A stretch of 64,000 bases of DNA from Sphingobium sp. (GCA_017744605.1 JAGIAZ010000005.1:1-64000), one strand, 5' to 3'. Positions 27,645 through 37,183 are shown, counted from the first letter of the stretch. The notes: generated by a model from the sequence alone, not told the origin. Translations and numbers: made by a program.

Positions 27645-30635
27645 TCAGAAGAGCTTGCCGAGCGAGGCCTTCACGCCGACGTAGAAGAAGCGGCCGATCG
27701 AGTTCACCGGATAGGTGTTCGTGCCGATATCGGGCTTCTGGTTGAACAGGTTGTTGATGCCTGCATACATCTGGAACCGGTCGCTGACATCCACGGCACC
27801 ATAGATGTCGTGCTGCCAGTGCTCCTTCACATACAGATATTCAGGCGCGACGATGTCCGGATTGGAGAGCGTTTCCTGGTTAGTGTAGCGCAGCGTCTTG
27901 CTGAACCACAACAGGCCGTAGTTCAGTGACACCTTGCCCATCTTCCAGGTAAGGTCGCCGTTGACCGTATACTTGGGCGAGCGATAGCCCGCCTCGCCGC
28001 GGTGATCGGTGAGATCGGCGCCCGGGCTGCTGATGAAAGTCAGCTTGTCCAGATAGTTGCCGCGCACCAGCAGCGAGAAGGTGCCGACCTTTTCCGTGCG
28101 GACCCGATAGTTCAAAGTCACGTCGAGACCGGCGGTGTGGAAGTTCGCCACATTGAACGGACGTACGGTGAAGTCGACGATATTGCCCGCATTGGCCGAA
28201 CCTGCCGCACCATTCTGGCGAACGATGGACGCGCAATACTGGTTCTGCAGCGTCGGCTGGTCGACGCACAGGCCCGCAACTTCCGAGGCGCTCGCCTGGT
28301 TGATCGCATTGTCGATCTTGATGTCGTACCAGTCGGCCCGCAGCGACAGGCCCGGAACGAAGCGCGGCTCCAGGATGACGCCAGCCGTCCAGGTCGTCGC
28401 CTTCTCGGCCTGCAGGTTCGGATTGCCGCCCTGAAAGCCCGGGATGTTAGTCGAGCGCGGATCGGTATACGTCGCCGGATTGGCGCCCAGTGAAGTCAGC
28501 AGCGCCGTGCAGTTGGCTGCACGATATTGCGTACCGTTCTGGATGCGGTTCGGGTTACACGGATCGGTTATGAACTCGAAGGTCTGCGAGTCACCCGCGA
28601 ACAACTCCCCGATATTCGGGGCACGGACGGCGCGCGAATAGGTGCCGTTGAACGTGATGTCCTTGATCGGTGCATAGGTACCGTCCAGCTTCCACGTCGT
28701 CGTGCTGCCGATGGTCGTGTAGTCGGAGAAGCGGATGGCGCCGCCGAGGTCGAGACGATGCGCAAACGGCAGGTCGCGCAACAGAGGCAGGTTGAGTTCG
28801 GCGAACGCTTCCTTCACCTCATACCGGCCGCCATCGTTCGACAGCGAGTTGGTGAAGGTCAGCCCTTGTTGCGCGAGCGGATCGGCCGTGAACCGGCTCG
28901 TTTCCTTGCGATATTCGCCACCGACCGCATAGCCGATCGGGCCGCCCGGCAGGCTGAAGAAGCCGCCAAGGTCGCCGCTTACCGAGCCGCTCACGACATG
29001 CTGCTCAATGCGCGCCTTGTCGACCGTATCGGCGGTGATGAAAGCGATCGCCGCCGGGGACGGAGCTCCTTCGCCGAACAGGTTCAGCGGGACGCACTGG
29101 CCCGGCTGGAACGTGGTCGGCGCGATTTCCGAGCGCGTATAGTTATAGGGCTGCGTCGGCGTCCAGGTCGGGTTGACATTGACTCGGCAGGTCGGCTGGC
29201 CGTTCGGGCCTGTCACCGCGTCGATCGCCGCATAGAAGCGGTCAGTGAGCTGGTTGTTGATGTAGTGGTTTTCGACGTCGGTCCGGCCCCAGGTGTAGGA
29301 CAGGTCGTAATGGGTATGGCTGCCGATATCGCCCTTCAGGCCGATGACGGTGCGGATCGTGTCGCGACGAATGCTCTCGCCGCGCTGGCCGAAGTCGAAA
29401 TTATCGCGGTTGACGAGCACGCCGCCGAGATCGGGGTCGATCTGTGAACGGAGCGAGGCCGGAATGTACGGATTGTCCGACGGGATCAGCAGATAATAGT
29501 CGAACGAGGGCTGACCCAGCGAATAACTCTGCGTGTTCGCATACTTCGCTTCGGCATAGAGCGTCGCCGCCGGCGAGAACTCATAATGACCGATGAAGTT
29601 CACGATGTCCCGATTGATGCTCGGGAGCAGGTCGTTGCCATAGTCCGAGATCAGCGTGGCGTTGCCGCCCTGCTGATAGAAGTCAGGGATGAACGTACCC
29701 GGATCAAACGGCACCACCGCCCCGCTGCGGTTCACCAGATAATCGGGGAAGCCGTCGCCATCGAGATCGATGCCGCCCTCGCGGTTGGTATCGAAATAGC
29801 GGACACCATTGAGCGGGATATTGTCAGGAATGCCATTGCTCACCGGGCCGTTATAATTGCCCTGGTTCTCCGGATCGTTCGGGTTCAGATAGAACCCCGT
29901 CAGGTTCGTACCCCGGTAGCGCAGGCGCTGGTGGACATCGAGCCGGTCTTCCTCGCCATGCTCATAGGCAATGGCGAAATTGCCCTTGCCCTGAGCAAAG
30001 TCCGTTCCGGCGGTGATTGTCAGCAGGCGCTGACCCGCGTCGCCATATTGCGAGATACCGGCCTGTGCACGACCGGTCAGGCCCTGGAAATGGTCCTTGA
30101 GCACGAAGTTCACGACGCCGGTCACGGCATCGGCACCGTAGACGGCCGACTCACCACCAGTCAGCACGTCGATACGCTCAACGAGATCGCTCGGGATCGT
30201 ATTGATGTCGACGGCCGCATCGCCGGCAAGGCCGGACACGTGACGGCGACCGTTGACGAGCACCAGCGTACGTTGGGTACCGAGATTGCGCAGGTCGAGG
30301 AGGTTGAGCCCGGTCGCGCCGATGCCTGCGCCCGATCCGGAATTGTCGCCCGAAATCGAGGAGTTCGCCAGCGCCGGATAGCGGGACAGGAAGTCGGTCA
30401 AGTTGGTCGTACCGGATTCCTGCACGGTTTCCGCGGACAGCGAAACGATCGGGCTCGGCGTATCGAAATCGGCGGGGCGACGGATGCGCGTGCCGGTGAT
30501 GACGATGGCAGGATTGGAATCGCTCGCTTCAGGCGCCGTGTTCTGAGCGAAAGCCGGAGCAGCGGTGAGCGTAGAGAGCGCGATGGCGAACGTCGACACA
30601 GCGACTTGCGCCCGCAGCATGGGGTGTCGAAACAT
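27645..30635 (-). CDS. TonB-dependent outer-membrane receptor
   Basis: The protein has 996 residues. Residues 1-29 form a signal peptide ending AFAQ. A TonB-box-like segment AIVITGTRI precedes the plug domain (about 55-170), with TLVLVNGRR and GGESAVYGADAVTGVVNF typical of the family. The rest is a 22-strand-type barrel that ends in a C-terminal aromatic-rich strand (FFYVGVKASLGKLF). It uptakes a substrate with TonB energy; the substrate cannot be told and no metabolic genes are co-oriented. ATG 30635 was chosen because GGAAG lies about 9 bases upstream. It is monocistronic between two terminators, with several inverted repeats in its leader. Confidence 0.95.
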   Translation of the reverse strand: MFRHPMLRAQVAVSTFAIALSTLTAAPAFAQNTAPEASDSNPAIVITGTRIRRPADFDTPSPIVSLSAETVQESGTTNLTDFLSRYPALANSSISGDNSGSGAGIGATGLNLLDLRNLGTQRTLVLVNGRRHVSGLAGDAAVDINTIPSDLVERIDVLTGGESAVYGADAVTGVVNFVLKDHFQGLTGRAQAGISQYGDAGQRLLTITAGTDFAQGKGNFAIAYEHGEEDRLDVHQRLRYRGTNLTGFYLNPNDPENQGNYNGPVSNGIPDNIPLNGVRYFDTNREGGIDLDGDGFPDYLVNRSGAVVPFDPGTFIPDFYQQGGNATLISDYGNDLLPSINRDIVNFIGHYEFSPAATLYAEAKYANTQSYSLGQPSFDYYLLIPSDNPYIPASLRSQIDPDLGGVLVNRDNFDFGQRGESIRRDTIRTVIGLKGDIGSHTHYDLSYTWGRTDVENHYINNQLTDRFYAAIDAVTGPNGQPTCRVNVNPTWTPTQPYNYTRSEIAPTTFQPGQCVPLNLFGEGAPSPAAIAFITADTVDKARIEQHVVSGSVSGDLGGFFSLPGGPIGYAVGGEYRKETSRFTADPLAQQGLTFTNSLSNDGGRYEVKEAFAELNLPLLRDLPFAHRLDLGGAIRFSDYTTIGSTTTWKLDGTYAPIKDITFNGTYSRAVRAPNIGELFAGDSQTFEFITDPCNPNRIQNGTQYRAANCTALLTSLGANPATYTDPRSTNIPGFQGGNPNLQAEKATTWTAGVILEPRFVPGLSLRADWYDIKIDNAINQASASEVAGLCVDQPTLQNQYCASIVRQNGAAGSANAGNIVDFTVRPFNVANFHTAGLDVTLNYRVRTEKVGTFSLLVRGNYLDKLTFISSPGADLTDHRGEAGYRSPKYTVNGDLTWKMGKVSLNYGLLWFSKTLRYTNQETLSNPDIVAPEYLYVKEHWQHDIYGAVDVSDRFQMYAGINNLFNQKPDIGTNTYPVNSIGRFFYVGVKASLGKLF

Positions 30636-30672
30636 CAAGGGGCTTCCTTCCGAATATCTTTTGAAGCAGACA

Positions 30673-30809
30673 CTTTCCGCTCACGGAAAGAATTTCGCAA
30701 GCGCAGCATGTCAGTTTTGTTACGAAATGGACTCTGCCTGTTGTTGCGCGGCAACAATCCAGACTCTGTCCAGTTCTCGCTAACTACACATGATCTCAGG
30801 CTGTGAGAT
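30673..30809 (-). promoter_or_regulatory. Leader of the TonB receptor gene with three inverted repeats
   Basis: Three perfect inverted repeats lie upstream of the receptor: CTTTCCG-4-CGGAAAG at 30673-30690, TTGTTGC-3-GCAACAA at 30741-30757, and ATCTCA-5-TGAGAT at 30793-30809. The first can form a hairpin in the 5' leader; the second and third have the size of regulator operators. No promoter boxes were fixed. The 272-base gap between the receptor and ahcY holds no ORF I would support. Confidence 0.5.
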
Positions 30810-30851
30810 GGCAAAACCACATCAGCCGGACCCCTCGCTTAGCAAGTGCAC

Positions 30852-30886
30852 AAAAAACGCCCCCGCCGATCAGGCAGGGGCGCTTA
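30852..30886 (-). terminator. Rho-independent terminator of ahcY
   Basis: GCCCCCGCC (30859-30867) pairs with GGCAGGGGC (30874-30882) with one mismatch and a short loop. On the minus strand it is followed by GTTTTTTG. It is placed 20-50 bases after the ahcY stop. Confidence 0.85.
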
Positions 30887-30907
30887 TTCTTCTCAGTATT
30901 GGCTGGA

Positions 30908-32308
30908 TCAATAGCGGTAGTGATCCGGCTTGAACGGGCCCTCGACGCCGACGCCGATATAGGCGGCCTGCTTGGGGCTGAGCTTGGAGAGCTTGACGCC
31001 CAGCTTCTCGAGGTGGAGCGCGGCCACTTTCTCGTCGAGATGCTTGGGCAGTACGTAGACCTCGTTCTTGTAGCTCTCGCTCTTCGAGAAGAGCTCGATC
31101 TGCGCCAGCACCTGGTTGGTGAACGACGAGGACATGACGAAGCTCGGGTGGCCGGTGGCGCAGCCCAGGTTCACCAGGCGGCCCTTGGCGAGCATGATGA
31201 TCTTCTTGCCGTCGGGGAACTGGACCTCGTCGACCTGCGGCTTGATCTCGGTCCACTTCATGTTGCTGAGCGCCGCGATCTGGATCTCGCTGTCGAAGTG
31301 GCCGATGTTGCAGACGATGGCCATGTTCTTCATCGCGCGCATATGGTCGAGCGTGATGATGTCTTCATTGCCGGTGGCGGTCACGAAGATGTCGGCGCGC
31401 GTCGCAGCCTCTTCCATCGTGACGACCTCATAGCCTTCCATCGCCGCCTGCAGGGCGCAGATCGGGTCGATCTCGGTCACGAGGACGCGGGCGCCCCCAT
31501 TGCGAAGCGATGCGGCCGAGCCCTTGCCGACATCGCCGAAGCCGGCGACGCAGGCGACTTTGCCGGCGAGCATGACGTCGGTGGCGCGACGGATGGCGTC
31601 GACCAGCGATTCCTTACAGCCGTAGAGATTGTCGAACTTCGACTTGGTGACGCTGTCATTGACATTGATCGCGGGGAACGGAAGCTTGCCCTTCTTGGCC
31701 AGCTCGTAGAGGCGGTGGACGCCGGTGGTGGTCTCTTCCGAAACGCCCTTGATGTTCTGGACGGTCTTGGTGAGGTAGCCCGGACGCTCCTTGAGGAAGC
31801 GGTTGAGCGTCGCGACGAAGATTTCCTCTTCCTCGTTCGAGGGCTTGAACAATTGCTCGCCGGCCTCGACGCGCGCACCCCAGAGCGCGAACATCGTGGC
31901 ATCGCCGCCGTCGTCGAGGATCATGTTCGCCGTGAGGTCGCTGCCCCAGTCGAAGATCTTGATCACATAGTCCCAATATTCCTCGAGCGTCTCGCCCTTG
32001 ATCGCGAACACGGGCACGCCCGACGCGGCGATGGCGGCGGCGGCATGGTCCTGGGTCGAGAAGATGTTGCAGGTCGCCCAGCGGATTTCGGCGCCCAGCG
32101 CGGCCAGCGTCTCGATGAGAACAGCGGTCTGGATCGTCATGTGGAGCGACCCAGTGATGCGCGCGCCGCGCAACGGCTTAGTCGAACCGAATTCCTCGCG
32201 CAGCGCCATGAGGCCCGGCATTTCGGTCTCGGCGATCTCGATTTCCTTGCGGCCGAAATCGGCGAGCGTGATGTCCTTGACGATATAATCTTGAGCGAGG
32301 GTGGCCAC
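30908..32308 (-). CDS. ahcY: S-adenosylhomocysteine hydrolase
   Basis: The protein has 466 residues. It splits S-adenosylhomocysteine into adenosine and homocysteine, relieving product inhibition of methyltransferases. The NAD-binding loop [10 protein letters not shown], the [15 protein letters not shown] block, the [15 protein letters not shown] stretch and the C-terminal DHYRY are diagnostic; the insertion near residues 115-150 marks the longer proteobacterial form. The start is GTG 32308 with AAGGAG 8 bases upstream. A perfect palindrome lies about 100 bases upstream and may be a regulator site. The gene appears monocistronic. Confidence 0.98.
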   Translation of the reverse strand: MATLAQDYIVKDITLADFGRKEIEIAETEMPGLMALREEFGSTKPLRGARITGSLHMTIQTAVLIETLAALGAEIRWATCNIFSTQDHAAAAIAASGVPVFAIKGETLEEYWDYVIKIFDWGSDLTANMILDDGGDATMFALWGARVEAGEQLFKPSNEEEEIFVATLNRFLKERPGYLTKTVQNIKGVSEETTTGVHRLYELAKKGKLPFPAINVNDSVTKSKFDNLYGCKESLVDAIRRATDVMLAGKVACVAGFGDVGKGSAASLRNGGARVLVTEIDPICALQAAMEGYEVVTMEEAATRADIFVTATGNEDIITLDHMRAMKNMAIVCNIGHFDSEIQIAALSNMKWTEIKPQVDEVQFPDGKKIIMLAKGRLVNLGCATGHPSFVMSSSFTNQVLAQIELFSKSESYKNEVYVLPKHLDEKVAALHLEKLGVKLSKLSPKQAAYIGVGVEGPFKPDHYRY

Positions 32309-32408
32309 CGATGCGACTCCTTGGCTGGCGGTAAAGCAAATGGCCGCGCGCCCGAAGGGACGGCGGTCGATGAAGCGGCGCCTTATCGACTCCTCTCCCG
32401 CATGGCAA

Positions 32409-32428
32409 ATATAAAGCTTTCTTTATAT
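32409..32428. promoter_or_regulatory. Palindromic operator candidate upstream of ahcY
   Basis: ATATAAAG-CTTT-CTTTATAT is a perfect inverted repeat of 8-base arms around a 4-base centre in an otherwise GC-rich region. Its AT-rich form resembles operators of ArsR-family regulators. In Proteobacteria, ArsR-family regulators SahR and SamR are known to control SAH and methionine genes including ahcY, so that type of regulator is the leading guess. It also lies within 130 bases of the yqgE 3' end. Confidence 0.65.
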
Positions 32429-32476
32429 CCCTCACCCGCCTGCAGGGAGCATCAAACCAGAACCAATGCGAGTAAC

Positions 32477-33046
32477 TTATGCCTCGCCGCTGCTGATCGC
32501 CAGCATCGCGGGGTCGATGCCTTCGCTCGCGAACGCGGCCGCCCAGCGCCGCTCGGACGCCACGTCGAAGAGGCGGCGGGGATTGAGCGTCGAAAGGAAC
32601 CAGCCGGGCCGTGTCAGCTCGGCTTCGAGCTGCCCGCTGCCCCAGCCGGCATAGCCAAGGGCCACCAGGTAGCGCGTCGGCCCCTGCCCCGATCCGATCG
32701 CACGCAAGACCTCGAGCGAGCCGGTCAGCGCCAGATCCTCGGCGATGACCACGCTGTCCTCGGATAGCCAATCGGTGTCGTGAAGCACAAAGCCCCGCCG
32801 CGGTTCCATCGGCCCTCCGGCCAGCACCGGATCGTCGCCGATGGCGTTCGGCTCGATGTCGAAGGATTCGAGCAATTCGTGCAGGCCCAGCCCCTCGACC
32901 GGTTCGCCCAGCGCAATGCCGAGCGCGCCGCCATGGTCATGGATGCAGATCGCGATGACCGAACGGGCAAAGCGAGGATCGGGCATGTCCGGCATGGCGA
33001 GCAGGAGCCTGCCGGCCAGCGACTCAGGCGCATTCGGCACGGTCAT
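32477..33046 (-). CDS. YqgE/AlgH-family protein
   Basis: The protein has 189 residues. It starts with SLAGRLLLAMPDMPDPRFARSVIAICIHDHGGALGIALG, the UPF0301/YqgE signature (split here by my reading into LLLAMPDMPDPRF and HDHGGALGI), and contains VLAGGPMEPRRGFVLH. No catalytic activity is established for the family; AlgH was linked to alginate regulation in Pseudomonas. The start ATG 33046 agrees with the family N-terminus. It is divergent from the peroxiredoxin gene; the 171-base gap would hold both promoters. Confidence 0.93.
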   Translation of the reverse strand: MTVPNAPESLAGRLLLAMPDMPDPRFARSVIAICIHDHGGALGIALGEPVEGLGLHELLESFDIEPNAIGDDPVLAGGPMEPRRGFVLHDTDWLSEDSVVIAEDLALTGSLEVLRAIGSGQGPTRYLVALGYAGWGSGQLEAELTRPGWFLSTLNPRRLFDVASERRWAAAFASEGIDPAMLAISSGEA

Positions 33047-33217
33047 GAAGCGAAGCTATCACGGCGACGGCAACGGGCAATGCGCAATGCCGAGTTGCAC
33101 AGCCGAGACGGTCAAAAGGCGCGTCCACCCCTTGACACGGCCGCCGCCAAGGCCGACTTCGCAGCGGCCTCCGGGCGATACCGGACAGACCGACACCTTC
33201 AGTTTCAGGAGACCGCG

Positions 33218-33700
33218 ATGACCATCAGTACTGGCGACAAGCTGCCTGCCACGACCTTTGTCACGATGACCGAAAGCGGCCCCGAACAGGTCCAGAGCGA
33301 AGAGTTCTTCGCCGGCAAGAAGGTCGCGCTCTTTTCCGTCCCCGGCGCCTTCACGCCGACCTGCTCCGCCAAGCACCTGCCCGGTTTCATCGAAAAGGCC
33401 GACGCGCTGAAAGCCAAGGGCATCGACGTGATCGCCTGCACGGCGGTCAACGATCCCTTCGTCATGGGCGCGTGGAGCAAGGCAGGCGGCGCGGACGGCA
33501 CGGTCACGATGCTCGCCGACGGCAACGGCACCTTCGCCAATGCGATCGGTCTCACCATGGACGGCAGCAAGTTCGGCCTCGGCACCCGCGGTCAGCGCTT
33601 TTCGATGGTGGTCAATGACGGCGTGGTCGAGCAGTTGAATGTCGAGGCTCCAGGCGAGTTCCGCGTCTCCTCGGCCGACTATATGCTCGAACATCTCTGA
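33218..33700 (+). CDS. Peroxiredoxin (Prx5-type, thiol-dependent)
   Basis: The protein has 160 residues. The peroxidatic cysteine lies in the family motif PGAFTPTCSAKHLPGF, and the fold of the Prx5/PrxII group is supported by GVVEQLNVE near the C-terminus. It reduces hydroperoxides using glutaredoxin or thioredoxin; trxA is elsewhere in this window. ATG 33218 was chosen: AGGAGA lies 6-7 bases upstream and the protein then begins MTISTGDKLPATTF as in relatives. A terminator follows directly. Confidence 0.95.
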   Translation: MTISTGDKLPATTFVTMTESGPEQVQSEEFFAGKKVALFSVPGAFTPTCSAKHLPGFIEKADALKAKGIDVIACTAVNDPFVMGAWSKAGGADGTVTMLADGNGTFANAIGLTMDGSKFGLGTRGQRFSMVVNDGVVEQLNVEAPGEFRVSSADYMLEHL

Positions 33701-33725
33701 GCCGCGCCTCAAAATAAGTCGCGAA

Positions 33726-33751
33726 GAGGGGGCGACGTCGCCCCCTTTTTT
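33726..33751 (+). terminator. Rho-independent terminator after the peroxiredoxin gene
   Basis: GGGGGCGAC at 33728-33736 is followed directly by its complement GTCGCCCCC at 33737-33745 and six T residues at 33746-33751. The loop must open a few central pairs. It lies about 30 bases after the stop. Confidence 0.9.
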
Positions 33752-33799
33752 GCGCACAGTAGCGGCAGACCTGACTCACCTTGATAGAAAGAAGCCGAT

Positions 33800-35242
33800 A
33801 TGGGCCAGCCGACAAGCGCCGAGATCATCGCGCAACTCCAGTCCATTTATGACGAGGCGGTCGCCTCGCTGAGCGCAGCCATGGCCGATTATGCCGCCAC
33901 GGGCCGCGTACCCGGGCCGGAGTTCATCGCCGAGCGGCGTTTCTGCTACCCCAAGCTCACAATCGATTATCATGCACCCGTCGACGACCCGCGCACGCGC
34001 CGTTCTTATGGCCGTCTCACACGCCCAGGCCGCTATTCGACCACGATCACACGTCCCTCCATGTTCGCGGGCTATCTCTCGGGTCAGATCGATCTTCTCA
34101 TCGAGGATTATGGGGTCGATGTGACGGTCGGCCGCAGCGATCAGCAGATCCCCTTTCCCTATGTGCTCGACGCGCTGCCCGCAGGCACGCTCGGTGCGAC
34201 GCCGCCTACCGAACTGGCGCGCCACTTCCCCGCGACGGAACTGGCTGAAATCGGTGACGAGATCGCGGACGGACTGTTCTTGCCCGGTCCGGACGGCGAG
34301 CGGCCGCTGGCGTTGTTCGATGCGCTGCGCACAGACTTCAGCCTCGCGCGCCTGCGCCATTACACGGGCACGCCGCCCGAGCATGTGCAGCGCTTCGTAC
34401 TGTTCACCAACTATCATCGCTATGTGGACGAATTCGTGCGTTGGGGTTGCCAGGAGCTAAGGCGGCCGGGCACGCGCTTCACGGCGCTATCGGGCTGCGG
34501 AGGTGTCCATGTGACGGCGGAAACGGCCGATCCGGAGGGCATGATCGCCGACAGCGCATGGCGCAAGCATCAGATGCCCGCCTATCACATGATCGCACCC
34601 AACCGCGCCGGCATTACGCTGGTCAATATCGGCGTCGGTCCGTCCAACGCCAAGACGATCTGCGACCATCTCGCCGTGGTGCGGCCGGAAGCCTGGCTCA
34701 TGATCGGCCATTGCGGCGGCCTGCGCCCGAGCCAGCGCATTGGCGATTATGTGCTCGCTCACGCCTATCTTCGCGACGATCATATTCTCGATGCCATGTT
34801 GCCCCCGGAAATCCCGGTGCCCGCCATCGCCGAAGTGCAAGTCGCCATGGCGGAGGCCGCCGAGCATGTGTTGGGCGGCGACATTCGCGAGCGCTTGCGC
34901 ACCGGTACGGTCGTCACCACCGACGATCGCAATTGGGAGCTACGCTATTCGCACTCGGCGCTCCGCTTCTCGCTATCGCGCGCCGTCGGCATCGACATGG
35001 AAAGTGCGACCATCGCCGGCCAAGGCTATCGATTCCGCGTGCCCTATGGAACGCTCCTCTGCGTTTCGGACAAGCCGATCCACGGCGAGCTCAAGCTCCC
35101 CGGGCAAGCGAACCGTTTCTACGAGGAGGCCATTGCAGGCCATCTGGCCATCGGGATCGAGACTTGCGAACGGCTGCGTGCGCAGGGCCAGAGGCTGCAC
35201 AGCCGCAAGCTCCGCGCCTTCAACGAGCCGCCTTTCCGCTAA
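33800..35242 (+). CDS. amn: AMP nucleosidase
   Basis: The protein has 480 residues. It hydrolyses AMP to adenine and ribose-5-phosphate. The N-terminal AMP_N domain (about 1-170) contains YPKLTIDY and PGRYSTTITRP; the C-terminal phosphorylase-like domain contains IGHCGGLRPSQRIGDYVLAHAYLRDD, the MESATIAGQGYRFRVPYGTLL block and a catalytic Asp in CVSDKP. Size and order match the E. coli Amn type. GAAAGAAG precedes ATG 33800. It ends four bases into the prepilin peptidase gene on the opposite strand (tail-to-tail). Confidence 0.95.
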   Translation: MGQPTSAEIIAQLQSIYDEAVASLSAAMADYAATGRVPGPEFIAERRFCYPKLTIDYHAPVDDPRTRRSYGRLTRPGRYSTTITRPSMFAGYLSGQIDLLIEDYGVDVTVGRSDQQIPFPYVLDALPAGTLGATPPTELARHFPATELAEIGDEIADGLFLPGPDGERPLALFDALRTDFSLARLRHYTGTPPEHVQRFVLFTNYHRYVDEFVRWGCQELRRPGTRFTALSGCGGVHVTAETADPEGMIADSAWRKHQMPAYHMIAPNRAGITLVNIGVGPSNAKTICDHLAVVRPEAWLMIGHCGGLRPSQRIGDYVLAHAYLRDDHILDAMLPPEIPVPAIAEVQVAMAEAAEHVLGGDIRERLRTGTVVTTDDRNWELRYSHSALRFSLSRAVGIDMESATIAGQGYRFRVPYGTLLCVSDKPIHGELKLPGQANRFYEEAIAGHLAIGIETCERLRAQGQRLHSRKLRAFNEPPFR

Positions 35243-35991
35243 GCGAAGAGCGCGGTCAGGACCATCCAGGTCGGCACGACTGCGAGGCAAAGAAACGTGC
35301 CGAGCGGGATGCGGGTCAGCGCATGCATCTGCTGGCCGGTCACGCGCAGCGCCAACACCCAAAGCAGAGCAGCCATACTCGCGATCAGCAGCACGAAAGG
35401 CAATGCCTGCCAGCCCATCCATGCGCCGATCGCCCCGAGCAATTTGGCGTCGCCAAGGCCAAGACCGTCACGCCCGCGCAGCCTCCTATAAACGAAAGCC
35501 AGCAGCGCGAACAGGATAATGCCGGCCACCGTGCCGATGACGCGGTCGAGAAATGGCGCCGGCAAGATCCAGTCGCCCAATGTCAGCCCCAGCGCGGCCA
35601 GCGGCAGGATCAATGCGTCTGGCAGCCACATATGGCGCGCGTCGAGCACAGCCAGTGTGAGCAGCAGCCACCCCCCGGCGGCAAAGAACAAGGCGGCCAG
35701 CGGATCGAATGCCCAGGCGCAAAAACCGCCGATCAACGCACAGCCCAGTTCGATCAACGGATGAACCCGGTCGATCCGCGCCCCGCATATCCGGCATTTG
35801 CCGCGCGCGAGAAGCCAGGAGGCGAGCGGCACCAGATCGAGCGCATTGAGCGCGCGGTCGCAGCCATCGCAGCGCGACCGGCCCCTGACGACGGATTGGC
35901 CACGCGGCCAACGCGAGACGATAGTGCCAAGAAAACTGCCGATGATGGCGCCGAGACCGGCACCGATGAAAAGGCTGGGGAGCAAGCTCAC
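35239..35991 (-). CDS. gspO: Type II secretion prepilin peptidase
   Basis: The protein has 250 residues with about 7-8 membrane segments. The cytoplasmic loop carries the zinc-type cysteines CDGC and CRIC. The two catalytic aspartates are seen in LDARHMWLPD and GLGDAKLL. It cleaves and N-methylates the pseudopilins GspG-K encoded upstream. The start is GTG 35991, which overlaps the gspN stop (GTGA), so it is the last gene of the gsp operon. It may also serve type IV pili if the strain has them (PilD function). Confidence 0.95.
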   Translation of the reverse strand: MSLLPSLFIGAGLGAIIGSFLGTIVSRWPRGQSVVRGRSRCDGCDRALNALDLVPLASWLLARGKCRICGARIDRVHPLIELGCALIGGFCAWAFDPLAALFFAAGGWLLLTLAVLDARHMWLPDALILPLAALGLTLGDWILPAPFLDRVIGTVAGIILFALLAFVYRRLRGRDGLGLGDAKLLGAIGAWMGWQALPFVLLIASMAALLWVLALRVTGQQMHALTRIPLGTFLCLAVVPTWMVLTALFA

Positions 35992-36707
35992 AATGTCCCG
36001 GAAATCCGCAACACCTGTTCGCCGTTCACGGCCTGAAAGCCGCTGCTCGTCAGCGCGCCGGTCAAGGCTGGATCGTTGGTGCGGATCCGCATCGAAGCCT
36101 CATAAGCGCCATTGCCGCGAACACGCAGATCGATCCGCTCCTGCCCCGACTGGCTGGCCAGCGGGATCAGCAGCGTCTCGCCGTCGCAGCGCGCGTCGCC
36201 ACTGAGGCCATTGGCAAGATCGAGACCGGTGAACGCCGCCATGACGCTCGCGCGCACGCGGCCCTCCGCTTCGACGCAGCGGCCACCACCGAAACGGACT
36301 GAAAACTTGTCGAACGTCGCTCTGCCGACGGACAATGCGGCAAAGCTGTTGCCCAGCGGCACGCTGCCGGTCACGCGCTCGACGCCACGCACGCCCGGCC
36401 CCATGACGGCCGCGCCCAACAGGTCGTCTGGGCGGTTGTTCACCCGAATGAACTCGACCTGCGCCTGCCCGATGAGCAGGTGAAATGGATCGAGGAAGAC
36501 ATTGACCGTGCCGAGGCGGACACCGCCGATGCTCAGCTCTTCCGCCCTGCCCCACCAGACCGGCCCGCGCAGCGATCGCGCCGTCACGCCCATGTCCTTG
36601 AGCCCGATAAGGCTGAAGGCAAGCGACAGCGGAAAGGTCGCGATCAGTGCGACGATGACGGCGACGACCGCCCAGATCCGCGCGCGGCGGGACCGCAAAA
36701 AATTCAT
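35988..36707 (-). CDS. gspN: Type II secretion protein GspN
   Basis: The protein has 239 residues with one N-terminal membrane segment (about 11-33) followed by a periplasmic domain. The ARSLRGPVWWGRAEEL segment fits GspN. GspN is found in part of the T2SS family and its role at the inner membrane is not well defined. It is coupled by 4-base overlaps to gspM upstream and the peptidase gene downstream. Confidence 0.87.
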   Translation of the reverse strand: MNFLRSRRARIWAVVAVIVALIATFPLSLAFSLIGLKDMGVTARSLRGPVWWGRAEELSIGGVRLGTVNVFLDPFHLLIGQAQVEFIRVNNRPDDLLGAAVMGPGVRGVERVTGSVPLGNSFAALSVGRATFDKFSVRFGGGRCVEAEGRVRASVMAAFTGLDLANGLSGDARCDGETLLIPLASQSGQERIDLRVRGNGAYEASMRIRTNDPALTGALTSSGFQAVNGEQVLRISGTL

Positions 36708-37183
36708 GGTGCGCGATCCTGGAACACAGCTTGTACCGCCACGGTGCCCGGTGTCTGGCCCGGCACGATGCTGATGCTCTGTATGGCGATGCCGGCCGCC
36801 TCAATCCGGGACAGCCAAGCGAGCAACGGCCCGGTCCTGGCGGACGCGATGCTGACCGACATGCGTCCGGCACCCTGCCCGCCGACGCGGTCGAGCGTGA
36901 ACCCGGCCTCGCCTGCAGTCTGGCTGACAACCTGCTCGATGGCCCCGCGATCGGCGACAGGCCGCGCCGGTGCCGCCTTGAGCACCGCCACCTTGGCGCG
37001 TACCGAACCGTAGCGGTCCAGCGCCGCTCCCTGGCGCGCCCATCCGGCTTCGAGCCCGTCGGTCACCGGCCGCCACACGGCGAGCCAGAGAAAGACGATG
37101 GCGATGGCAAGTCCGAGCACGGCGATCAGCGACCGCTCGGCGGCGCTGTGCCCGCTCCACCAGCTTTTGAAGCTCTCGATCAT
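36704..37183 (-). CDS. gspM: Type II secretion protein GspM
   Basis: The protein has 159 residues. A membrane segment at about 19-36 is followed by a periplasmic ferredoxin-like domain with the sequence VVSQTAGEAGFTLDRV. GspM works with GspL in the inner-membrane platform. ATG 37183 was chosen because it shares one base with the gspL stop (TGATG); the longer open frame upstream lies in gspL. Sequence conservation is low in this family, so the call relies on position as well as topology. Confidence 0.9.
   Translation of the reverse strand: MIESFKSWWSGHSAAERSLIAVLGLAIAIVFLWLAVWRPVTDGLEAGWARQGAALDRYGSVRAKVAVLKAAPARPVADRGAIEQVVSQTAGEAGFTLDRVGGQGAGRMSVSIASARTGPLLAWLSRIEAAGIAIQSISIVPGQTPGTVAVQAVFQDRAP

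Noticed and set aside
32309..32476. SAM or SAH riboswitch upstream of ahcY
   Set aside because: I looked for the conserved cores and pseudoknots of SAH and SAM-II riboswitches and saw none. The perfect DNA palindrome fits a protein operator better.
30803..32767. 654-codon open frame opposite ahcY
   Set aside because: It runs antisense through ahcY, its terminator and the yqgE gene end. The composition is that of a shadow frame.
34441..36036. 531-codon plus-strand frame over amn and the prepilin peptidase gene
   Set aside because: It overlaps two well-supported genes and has no recognisable domain.
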